Part shown: positions 36,394 through 46,380 of the stretch, one piece after another
How positions within the stretch are numbered: the stretch's first letter is position 1
Layout of the letters: every line of letters starts with the position of its first letter
Source: Megascapheus bottae
Lineage: Eukaryota; Chordata; Mammalia; Rodentia; Geomyidae
Reading direction: 5' to 3'
Assembly: GCA_024803745.1 (NCBI GenBank)
Contig: JANJXV010000191.1
Location: 310,001-374,000 of the forward strand
Length of the DNA stretch: 64,000 nt
Program-made: the position numbers and the translations under genes
Notes under the pieces: generated by a model
The model's input: the letters and a program-made list of their open reading frames with translations, nothing else
The model's database searches: none
What the model was told of the DNA's origin: nothing

Positions 36394-37035
36394 GTTTTGT
36401 GGTCATGGGACTTGAATTCTAGACCTGGCTGTTCTTCCGGAGCTCTTCAGCTCAAGGCTACTGCCCTATGTCTTTAGCCTCAACCCCACTTCTCATTTTC
36501 TATTGGTTCATTGGAGAGAAGAGTCTAAGGTGTTTTTGTGATAGGTCAGTCTTTGAACCTTGATCCTCAGATCTCAGCCTCCTAAGTAGCTAGGATTACA
36601 GGCATGAGCCACGGGCTCATGGCTTTCTCATTTTATTTTGTTTCACAGTGATTTCTACAGAGAAATCTAACTTTAACTCTACTGCCACATAGAATTCATC
36701 ATATCACCCTATGATTCTTGGTGCCGGGCTTTGGGCTAGCATGCACAAAGACCTGGTTCAGTTCCTTGGTACTACATACAAAGAAAAAGCCAGAAGTGGT
36801 GCTATGACTCAAGAAGTAGAGAGCTAGCCTTGAGAAAACCCAAGGACCATGCTCAGGCCCTGAGACCAAGCATAGGCTTGGGAAAAGAAAATGATTCTTG
36901 ATTCATTCACAAAGAATTCCATAGGTTCCACACAGGATTTAGGGTAACTAAGAATATTATTGATCAGTACATCACAACATGAACTTACCAATGGGGCTCA
37001 GGCTCCAACATTAATATGAAGATGCATTCACTCAC
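35108..37035. other. Intron-like DNA with SINEs and (TTTC)n
   Basis: Lies between the finger exon and the KRAB-B-like exon. Reverse SINE pieces at 35545-35690, 36035-36212 and 36395-36612; forward ID dimer at 36718-36890. No other exon seen. Confidence 0.65.
36342..36393. repeat. (TTTC)n microsatellite
   Basis: About 13 TTTC units directly before the reverse SINE at 36395-36612, in the position of its A-rich tail. Confidence 0.95.
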
Positions 37036-37125
37036 CTGTGATATTCTTGTCAGAGGAATTTCCTATCCAGACTTCTGCACAGTGCTCTAGCTTGTCAATT
37101 AATAAAGGTTTGGGAACACCGGGCC
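37036..37125 (-). pseudogene. KRAB-B-like exon of the zinc-finger gene
   Basis: A 90-base exon between TTTACAG (acceptor, exon starts 37125) and GTGAGT (donor after 37036). It enters with two bases, as expected for a phase-1 junction, and leaves with one base, G. That G joins AT at 35107 to give the aspartate codon of DVQV in the finger exon. It encodes PGVPKPLLIDKLEHCAEVW, which fits the KRAB B-box pattern K-P-x-L-I-x-x-L-E-x-x-x-E-x-W. Splice signals and phase are intact although the finger exon is ruined. No KRAB-A exon is visible upstream to 39012, where the second copy of the large repeat begins. Confidence 0.7.
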
Positions 37126-39012
37126 CTGTAAATTAGAAACAGTAGAGAATTATTGCTTATGCTGTGTCAATACTCAGGGTAGGACAATAGCTTTAAACTA
37201 AAGAGCTCACGGCCCAAGATCCAAGCCCCATGACTGTCCCCACTACCCCACAAAAAAAAGGGAAAAAAATTGGAGATTGGAGATGATTTTCTAAAAAGAA
37301 TATATAGAAATAGTAGTTCAAAAGGTAGAAAGAAGTTCAATATTAACAGTCATGAAAAAATTAAAATTACAATGAAATCATTACTTTAAATATGTTAATA
37401 TAAATATAGTTTTAAACAAAAAGATCCACATACACACAGACAAACACACACACACACACGCATACAATAAAACAACTTTCAAAGTCTATTACTGGGAAGG
37501 TAGTGAGAAGAAGTAGAACTTTGGAATAGTCCTGTAAGGAATATAAAGCAATCAAAAATTGCGTGGAGAGTGCTAAAAAAAGTGCTAAATATAGAAGTAC
37601 ATAGAAATATGGTCCAACACTTCTATTTCTAGATTTGTACCTAATGGAAGAGAAAGCAGAGACTAGAACAAATATGTGGAGAATCCATTCAGAACTATTA
37701 ATAATAATCAAAAGATAGAAATATGCAAAACAATGCAAAACAATGCATTGAAAAGGAAGAACATTTTACTATATTTTACAGATGAATCTTGATTACAGTA
37801 AACTAAAAATACAGCAGTCATAAAGGACAAGCGAGGGTATGTTTTCCCTTCCAGAGCTTCCAAGGATCAACAAACCCTTAGAGCCAAAAAGCACGATGGT
37901 TCCAGAGAATGGAGTAGAGAGGAACAGGAGCTGAATGTTTAATGATTATACATGGAAGATGAAAATTGCTCTAGATGGATAGAATGAAGAGAGAACTGTA
38001 CCCTAAACAATGGTTATGTAGCCACACAGGATGGGACACACCTATACTCCCTGATCTTGGGAAAGTCAAGAAGGATTTCTAGCCATCCTAGATGCATGGA
38101 AAGATCTATCATAAAAACTAATGTGGAGGGGCTGGGAGTTTGGCATAGTTGTAGAGTGCTTGTATGAAGACGAAGGTTCAATTCCGCAGTACCACATACA
38201 CAGAAAAAACCAGAAGTAGTGCTGTGGCTCAAGTAGAAGATCACTAGGCTTGAGGTAAGCTGAAGGACAGTGCTCAGACCGAGTTCCAGCCAAAGGGCTT
38301 GTTTAAAAAAAACCCAGAAAGCTGAGCATGATGGGGTGGTGGCTCACTTCTATAATCCTAGATACTCAGGAGGCTGAGATCTGAGGATCAAGGTTTAAAG
38401 CCATCCTGGCACAAAAAGACCTGAGACACTTATCTCCAATTTACCTTTAGAAAATGGGAAGTGGGGCTTGGCTCCAGGGTAAGGTGGTAGCCTGGAGCTG
38501 AAGAGCTCAGGGATAGTGCCCAAGCTGAGTTCAAGATCTATGACCCACCAAAAAAAAGAAAAAACAAAAAATAATATGGAAAAATTTGGATTCTATGAAT
38601 TTTATCAGGCATATAAATGTCTTTTTTTGCTGTTGAAATAACAAATTGTATGGAAACATTTTAAAAGTTTTTACCTAGAAATGTACACCACAAATGGAAT
38701 TAATAACAAACACAAAATATGCAAAAGATACAAATTATCACAATATGGGTATCCTGCTTTTGGTATCTTTTCACTGACTCCTGTTCAAATGAGTCACATA
38801 TTCTGAATTATTTCTCCCAGTCGATATATGCCACCCATGTTAGCTTGTACTGAACTTCTTGGGAAATCAAAAGCAAATACTAAGCAAATGTGTGTTAGAT
38901 TTTGTCAACAGTGATATTTCAAATATAAATCCCTACTGATTGCATTATTTAATATCAATGCCGGAATCTAACTTACACTGGCAGAATCTTCAATCTTTTG
39001 AGAATCTTCAAA
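37126..39012. other. SINEs and AT-rich spacer, no gene seen
   Basis: A forward SINE remnant near 37195-37262, a short CA tract near 37443, forward units at 38020-38110, 38128-38318 and 38316-38560, then AT-rich DNA to the L1 edge at 39013. I searched by eye for a reverse KRAB-A exon and found none. Confidence 0.6.
38316..38560 (+). mobile_element. IDL-Geo-type SINE
   Basis: Reads GGTGGCTCACTTCTATAATC, TACTCAGGAGGCTGAGATCT, GAAGAGCTCAGGGATAGTGC, then an A-rich tail. It is the most complete unit of this type in the window and the main basis for suggesting a geomyoid rodent. Confidence 0.7.
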
Positions 39013-39361
39013 AGGGTGTGTAAATATTTAGGATCGTTATGTCTTCCTGGAGGAGAGATCCCTTTAGTAGTATGTACTAACCTTCTTTGTCTTTTCTTAC
39101 TATTTTTAGTTTGAAGTCTATTGTATCTGAGATGAGGATGGCAACTCCAGCATGTTTATGGGGCAGTTAGCTTGATAGAGTTTTTTCCAACCTCTCACTC
39201 TCAAAAGATGATTGTTTTTGGGTAAGATGTGTCTCTTGAAGACAGCAGAACGATGGCTCTTGCTTTTTGATCCAACTAGACAGCCTATGCCGTTTAATTG
39301 GAGAGTTAAGTCCATTGATATTGAGAGTTAGGATTGAGTGATATTTATTAGTTCCTACCAT
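39013..39361 (-). pseudogene. L1 ORF2 N terminus, truncated
   Basis: The ATG at 39361 gives MVGTNKYHSILTLNINGLNS and CCLQETHL, the start of the endonuclease. The catalytic-site sequence NGLNSP and QETHL is kept, unlike in 2970-6811, where a stop interrupts this stretch. Frames shift before the cut at 39013. Confidence 0.85.
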
Positions 39362-39592
39362 TTTTAAAAGCTTTTAGTAGGGCCTGTGTCTTGACAGTTC
39401 TTGTGGTCCATAGATGGTATGCTGTTTAGGTGCCATTTCTTTCCCTATGTTGCATTTATCTTGGTTTTCTATGTATAGAGCATCTTTGAGAATTCTCTGT
39501 AGTGTTGGTTTTGTTTCAACATATTGTTGCAGCTTTTCCCTGGAATGGAATGTTTTTATTTTTCCCTCAGTTATGAATGAGAGCTTAGCTGG

Positions 39593-40597
39593 CTACAGTA
39601 TTCTTGGTTGGTAGTTATTTGATTTAAGGGCATGACATATATGCTTCCAGTCACTTCGTGCTTGCATGTTCTCTGCTTTGAAATCTGGGGTTATTCTGAT
39701 TGGTTTGCCTTTATAGGTTACTGATCCCTTTTCCCTGGCTGCCTTTAGGATCTTTTCTTTCGTTTCTATTGATCCAATTCGGATCACAATGTGGCGGTGG
39801 GATGTTCTTTTCTGGTCAGGCCTGTTTGGGGTTCGAAAAGCTTCTCGTATCTGGATGGACCTGCCCTTCTGGATATTTGGGAAATTCTCTGAGATGATTT
39901 CCTGAAGTATATTTCCAATACCATTGACCTCTTTCTCCACGCCCTCCTCAATACCAACTAGCCTTAAATTAGGCTTCCTAATTGTATCTTGGAACTCCTG
40001 AAGCGCTCTCTCATATTTCCTAGATTTGGATTGACTCATTTTCTGTTCATTCTCTATAATAACTAAATTATCTTCAGCCCCGGAAATTCTCTCCTCTGCA
40101 TTGTCTAACCTGCTATCAAAACTATCTACTTTATTTTTCATCTCCCTGGCTTCTAATTGCTCATTTTTGATGCCTTGCATCTCTTGTTTTAGATCATGTA
40201 TGGATTTCTTTATCTCCTTGATTTCCTTTTGAGTGGTTAGCTCAGTAGCTTTATTTTCTTTGGACATTTGCTGGAGTTTGGTCACGTTTTTATTTGTGGA
40301 TTCTATGAATTCATCCATCTTTCTTTGAAAAACCTTTATTATGGCCTCCTTTATGGCTTCTTCTTTTTCATTTATCACTTTGTTTATGCTTTCCTCTTGT
40401 TCAGCTATGTCTTCCTCTATTATCTCTTTCTTTATATTTTCACATTTTCCATTATGGATGTTTATCAATTGCATTTGTGTAGCACTTGGAAGACTCTCCT
40501 CTAGGTTTGCCAGTGACTGTTCCATTGTCTGTTTACATTGTGTGGGGGATGTTGTTTCTTGATTTGAAATTTTTCTTGAGTTTTTTGTTCTGCCCAT
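39593..40597 (-). CDS. L1 ORF1 protein, intact 334 residues
   Basis: The only complete L1 protein frame in the window. ORF1p is an RNA-binding trimer that packages L1 RNA. Residues about 50-190 are a Lys/Glu-rich coiled coil (EKEEAIKEAIIKVFQRKMDE). From about 212, LRLVGIEEG and HIVIRIGSIETKEKILKAAR mark the RNA-recognition domain, and IRITPDFKAENMQARSDW marks the C-terminal domain. The length is close to that of other mammalian ORF1 proteins. The two left copies share a four-base deletion near residue 186 that this copy lacks. The element itself lacks most of ORF2, so it cannot move on its own. Confidence 0.85.
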   Translation of the reverse strand: MGRTKNSRKISNQETTSPTQCKQTMEQSLANLEESLPSATQMQLINIHNGKCENIKKEIIEEDIAEQEESINKVINEKEEAIKEAIIKVFQRKMDEFIESTNKNVTKLQQMSKENKATELTTQKEIKEIKKSIHDLKQEMQGIKNEQLEAREMKNKVDSFDSRLDNAEERISGAEDNLVIIENEQKMSQSKSRKYERALQEFQDTIRKPNLRLVGIEEGVEKEVNGIGNILQEIISENFPNIQKGRSIQIREAFRTPNRPDQKRTSHRHIVIRIGSIETKEKILKAAREKGSVTYKGKPIRITPDFKAENMQARSDWKHICHALKSNNYQPRIL

Positions 40598-41156
40598 TTG
40601 ACAATGGGAGCAAGATTACTACTAACTACGATTATAGTTTTTCAGATATAACCAACCTAGACCTCTGTAGCTGGCAGACACTAGATGTTCACAAGTTTTG
40701 ATTGGTATTATCACTCTTTCTTTTTGTGCACTTACAGACCAGTCCAATACAACCACTGATAAGCGATTTATACCCAAAGCAATAAGCCTCTCAATCCAAT
40801 CTCTATTGTCTTTAAGTCCCTCTGAGCCTAGAGAATAATTAACCACCTACATATACAATATTGCTCAACAGCCATCAAGTGTAGATCCGTGCAGTATAAG
40901 GGTTGAAAGACCAGCAGAGGTCCAGAGATAGAAAAAAAGAATGAGAGAGTTCAGGGGAGGTACAAGAGGATTAACGTAGGAGTGTAAGAATATTGTAGTA
41001 AAGAAGAAAAGGTATAGAATAAGGATAACTGAAATAAGTTGGTAAGTAGGTAGCATATTTGAGTACAAAGTTTGGAAAGTATTAGAATAAAACTCATGTG
41101 TTGCTGCCCGTCTAGCTCTTAGCCTAACCAGTGGCCTCACGGTGAACCATGGGATG

Positions 41157-42524
41157 CATCTGTTTTTCTTGTCTACGTTGAGGGAAAGGGGTATTTCACA
41201 AGATGCAGAAGCGAAGATTTCAGAAGGAAATGCTGTGAGTGAATTAGCTCGTAAAAAGCATTTTTATTTTCTTTTATTTTCTACCAGTTTTGGGGCTTGA
41301 ATTCAGGGCCTGAGCACTGTCCTCGGGTTTTCTCAAGTCTAGCCCTCTGCCACTTGAGCCACAGTGCCACATCTAGATTTTCTATCTATGTGATACTGAG
41401 CAATCAATCCCAGATCTTCATGTATGCTACGCAAGCACTCTACCACTATGCCAAACTCTCAACGCTGACATAGTAATTATAAAGTCATCATCATCATATC
41501 AAAATATCCTTTCTCCTACAAAGAATGAACACTTATCTATGTGTGTAATGCTTTTTTTTAAATTTCACTAATTCTTCTGTGTTTTTCCCTCTTGCATATT
41601 TTACACATGACAGCAAAGCAAATCATCAATAAAAAAGTGATTAGGATACAGAAACCTAATAATATCCTAGTAGATTGACGTCAAAAATATGTGCAAGATG
41701 CCCTGTGTGTTTGACCTAGTGGTAGAGTCCTTGGCTACCACGCAAAAAGACTCAGGTTTGATTCATCATTACCACATACATAGAAAACGCTGCAAGTGGT
41801 GCTGTGGCTCGGTGGGACAGCTAAAGCCTAAAGAAAGCCCAAGAACCATGTTCACACTCTGAGGTCAAGTCCCAAGGCTAGCAAAAACAAAAAAAATTCG
41901 ACAAGGGGCAAAATACAGGCAGAGAAGGCACTGTGAAGCAAATGTTTTGTAAAGGATGAGGGCAATATTGACCCTTAAGTCTGGATCTTACCTAAGAAAG
42001 GCTCCTTGAGCCTGAGACCAGACTGGTAATTGGGCCTAGTGGAAGATATTGGGATTGGACAAATAAGGTGTGCTGTTTACTACATCCACATGTATATTGT
42101 GAGATTGGAGGAGAGATTCAGCCTCCAGTATGTCTTTGTTGAGGTCTTCTCTGAGCAAGGATCTTTGGTCATTGGGCCCTGAAAGGTGACCCTGCCTCCC
42201 TCACAATGGAACAGAATATGGAACCCTGGTAACCAAGCCACTGTAACTAACAACCAACTCAAGCCAGCTCACTTGGCCTTTGGCTCAGGAGGAAGAAAGA
42301 TGTTCCTGTGCTGTTGCCAAAGGTCAGGAAACTCGAGTCTAAGGCATGGAAGTTGTGGATGTCTTACTCGAAGATGTACATGCTAGATCATTGCCAAGCC
42401 ACAAATCCAGTATAACAGGCCTTTCTCTAAGAAGAAGGCCAGGAAAATCCAGGGCAACCAGATGAGGTATATTTCTAAGAAGAAATGTATTTGACCCCAT
42501 CATCCTCCCCACACACTACAACTT
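41157..42524 (+). repeat. RalGDS-like 5' module, direct copy C
   Basis: Third direct copy, with a reverse ID dimer (41270-41463), (CAT)4 (41486-41497) and a forward ID dimer (41697-41900). L1 sequence borders both sides, as in copies A and B. Confidence 0.85.
42300..42466 (+). pseudogene. RalGDS-like exon 1 copy C
   Basis: The ATG at 42300 gives MFLCCCQRSG. The stop at 42386 is at the same codon as in copies A and B. A donor-like GTATAT follows 42466. L1 begins 58 bases later, so no further exon exists on this strand. Confidence 0.5.
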
Positions 42525-45500
42525 TCTGTTTTTTCATTTTTTTATTGTAATTAGTAAAAGGGTTAGATGATATTTGCCAGATAGAAGGTGCATTAATTCA
42601 CATACATTGATACCCACTCACATGTCTTGGTACCCATTTCCCTCCAACCCCACACCCACCACCCGTCTTGGTTTTCCCCCCTTCCCTATCAAATTTCAAA
42701 TATCCAAATACAAATAAATTCAATATAACAGATAACAAAGTGAGATACTATACAAATATGGGATAACCAAGGGACAGCAAACGAGATGAGAGACAACATA
42801 GTACATTAAGGACAACAATCATTCATTATGTGGCTTTTGTGTCAATATCCTGGAGATCCTTTCATTTAGCTTCACATTATATGGCCTTATATATGGCCTT
42901 TTTCTCTATGGCAAATCTCTGCTAGTAGAGCCCGAGGTTTCTACTGATTATGAAGAATGAGGGAAACTACTGAGCCTAAGTTCCTTTGAGTCTGGCTTAC
43001 TTCACTTAATATGATTTGTTCTAAGTCTTTCCATTTCCTAACAAATGGGGCGATGTCATTCTTTCTGACAGCAGCATAGAATTCCATTGTGGACAAATAC
43101 CACAACTTGTTCATCCACTCATCAACTGAGGGACATCTGGGTTGGTTCCATATCTTTGCTATGGTGAATAGTGCTGCAATGAACATTGTTGTGCTAGTGG
43201 GTTAAGTATGCCCTTGTTTCTGGATTGTTGGGTAAATGCCAAGTAGTGGAATTGCTGGGTCATAGGGGAGTTCTATGTTTAGCCTTTTGAGGCAATGCCA
43301 CACTGCTTTCCATAGTGGTTGAACGAGTTTGCACTCCCACCAACAGTGTAGTAATGATCCCTCCTGGCCACATCCCCTCCAGCATCTGTTGTCCTTCGTT
43401 TTCCTGAACCTGGCCATTCTAACTGGAGTTAGGTGGAATCTTAGACTTGTTTTGATTTGCATTTCTTTTATGACCAGAGATGTGGAGCATTTCTTCATGT
43501 GTCTCTAGGCCATTTTTGTTTCTTCTTCAGAGAAGACTCTCTTTAAGTCTTTGGCCCATTTTGTAATGGGATGGGTGTTACTTTGGAGGTTAGTTTTGGA
43601 GTGATTTAATTTTAGAGTTGTTGATATATTTAGATATGAGACCTTTGTCCGTTTTTTGGTTGGTGAAGATCTTCTCCTACTCTGTAGGCTTCCTGATTAG
43701 TTTACTAGCTATATCCGTTGCCATACAAAAGCTCTGCAGTTTAATGCAGTCCCACTTTTCCAGCCTTTCTCTGATTTGTTGTGATTCTTGGTCCTTATTA
43801 AGAAAGTTTCGAACTGTGCCACGGAGGCCTAGTGTATCTCGTATTCCTTCCTGTAAACTTTTCAGTGTGTCAGCTTTTACCTCCAGGTCTTTGATCCATT
43901 TGGAGTTAATTCTAGTGCAAGGTGACAAAGAAGGATCCAAATTTAGTTTTCTGCAGGTGCTTAACCAGTTCTGCCAGCACAACTTGTTGAAGAGGCTATC
44001 TTTCTTCCATTCTATGTTTGGCCATATTTCTGTGGTTTAATATCAGGGTCCGCAGTTCTATTCCATTGGACCTCAGGCCTGTTCTTGTGCCAGTACCAAG
44101 CTGTTTCGAGAATTATTGCTCTGTAATAGAGTCTAAAGTTTGGAATTGAAATTCCTCCAGCGCTGTTCTTTCTGCTAAGAAGTGTTTTTGCTCTGCGGGG
44201 TCTGTTATTATTCCATATGAAATTCTGAATTGCCTCTTCTATTTCTTTAAAGAATGATATTGTGATGTTGATTTGTATTGCTTTGAATTAGTAGATAGCC
44301 CTTGGCAAGATTGTCATTTTGACAATGTTGATTCTTCCAATCCAGGAGCATGGGAGGCTTTTCCATTTCCTTAGTTCTGCTTTAATTTCTTTTTTTAGAT
44401 TTTTAAAGTTTTCATCTAAACGGTCCTTTACATTCTTAGTTAAGCTAATTCCTAGGTACTTCATTTTCTTTGAGGCTATTGTGAAACGAGTTTCTTTCCT
44501 GATTATTGCCACGTTCCTCTCAGTGTTGGCGTAAACGAAGGCAGTTGATTTGTGAGGGTTGATTTTATGGCCTGCTACCCTTCCCAAGCTTTGAATCAGC
44601 TCAAGGAGCTTGGGAGTAGAGTCTATAGGATTCTTTAAATACAGAATCATGTCATCTGCAAAGAGGGATAGTTTTATTTTCTCTTTCCCTACTTTGATCC
44701 CCTTTATGCTTGCTTCTTGCCTTATTGCACTGCCTAGGAATTCTTGTACTATGTTAAAAAGGAGTGTAGAGAGTGGGCATCCTTGTCTTGTTCCTGATTT
44801 TAGAGGGAATGGCTTTAGATTTTCACCATTAAGTATACTACTAGCAGTGGGTTTCTCATGCACAGACTTTATTACATTGAGAAATGTTCCATGGATTCCT
44901 AGTTTCTCCACATCTTTTAGCATAAAGGGGTTTTGGATCTTGTCAAATGCCTTTTGCGCATCTATTGAGAAAATCATGTGATTTTTGTCCTTGCTCCTGT
45001 TGATGTGTTGCATTATATTAATTGATTTGTGTATGTTGAACCAGCTTTGCCTCCCTGTGATGAATCCAGTTTGATCATAGTGTATAATTTTTTTGATGAG
45101 TTGTTGTAGACGGTTGGCCAGTATTTTGTTGAGAAGTTTTGCATCGATGTTCATCAAAGAAATGGGTCTATAGTTCTCTTTCTTTGATGAATCTCTGTCT
45201 GGTTTGGGGATGAGGGATATACTGGCTTCACAGAATGAGTTTGGTAAAGAACCTTAATTTTCAATTTCATTGAAGAGCTTGAGGTGTATTGGTGTGAGCT
45301 CTGCTTTGAAGACCTTATAGAATTCAGCTGTGAATCCATCTGGCCCTGGGCTCTTTTTAAGTGGAAGTTGTCTAATTTCCATTTCTATTTCAGAGCTTGA
45401 AATAGGCCTGTTGAGTTGGGTTAGCTCTTCTTGGTTCAGTGTGGGTATGTTAATATTGTCTAGGAATTCATCCATTTCTACTAGATTCTCAAATTTGTTG

Positions 45501-46234
45501 GCGTAAAGTTTTGAAAAGTATTGCCTCATGATATTCTGGATCTTGGTAATTTCTGTCATGATATTACCATTTTCATCTGCGATTTTGTTTATTTCGATAT
45601 GCTCTCTCCTTTTTTTGGTAAGATTTGCTAAGGGCTTGTCAATTTTGTTAATTCTTTCAAAGAACCAACTCCTTGTTTTGTTGATTCTTTCTATAGATTT
45701 TTTTATTCCAAATCATTTAATTCTGCTTTGATTTTAATAATTTGCTTTCTCCTAATGGGTTTAGGGTTGGTTTGTTGCTCTTTTTCCAGGAGGTTAAGGT
45801 GAAACATTAACTAGTTGGTTTGCCATTTTTCCAACTTCCTGTTGTAGGCACTCAGTGCTATAAATTTTCCTCTGAGTACTGCCTTTGTTGTGTCCCTAAG
45901 GAGTTGATATTTGTGTGCTCCTTATTGTTAAATTTCATAAACAGTTGGCTATCTGTTCTGATCTCTTCGATCACCCATTGTTTTTGATTCAACAATGTGT
46001 TGTTCAGTCTCCATTAGTTACAGGGTTTTCGATCCAATTTGATGCCTTTATGGTCTGAGAGTGTGCATTAAATGATTTCAGTGTTTCTGAATCTGTCCAG
46101 GTTTGTTTTATGGCCTAAGATGTGGTCTATTTTAGAAAATGTTCCATGTGATGCTGAGGAAAACGTATATTGTGTTGTTACTGGGTGGAATATTTTGCAG
46201 ATGTCTGTTAGATCTAGTTGGTCTATATAGTTGT
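42525..46234 (-). mobile_element. L1 3' part, from A tail to endonuclease region
   Basis: 3' UTR (about 42540-42940) and ORF2 from 42941 to the endonuclease region, broken off at 46234 in sequence matching about 6305 of the left full-length L1. A short internal deletion near 46029 removes part of the endonuclease region. Confidence 0.88.
42941..46234 (-). pseudogene. L1 ORF2 partial, with RT domain open
   Basis: The frame at 45157-44288 is open through the reverse-transcriptase core, with [13 protein letters not shown] and the catalytic [12 protein letters not shown]. Further pieces lie at 45559-45254, 43982-43677, 43498-43202 and 43186-42941, the last two covering the cysteine motif and C terminus. 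Multiple frameshifts and the missing N terminus make it inactive. Confidence 0.88.
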
Positions 46235-46380
46235 TAAATACAGAATCATGTCATCTGCAAAGAGGGATAGTTTTATTTCCTCCTTCTCCATTTGGATCCC
46301 CTTTATGCTTGCTTCTTGCCTTATTTCACTGCCTAGGAATTCTAATACTATGTTAAAAAGGAGTGGAGAGAGTGGGCATC
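46235..46380 (-). mobile_element. Second short L1 RT fragment joined to the first
   Basis: Matches 12137-12280 and also repeats the sequence at 44633-44782. It starts abruptly at GTTGTTAAATACAG and ends at GGGCATC, the same L1 edge as at 12280. Confidence 0.85.

Larger units (their letters stand above)
39013..41156 (-). mobile_element. L1 5' half, 3'-truncated at the repeat boundary
   Basis: In L1 sense: 5' UTR-like segment (41156-40598), intact ORF1 (40597-39593), then the start of ORF2 (ATG at 39361) cut off at 39013 inside the endonuclease region. L1 insertions normally lose the 5' end, not the 3' end, so this edge is more likely a rearrangement breakpoint. Confidence 0.88.
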
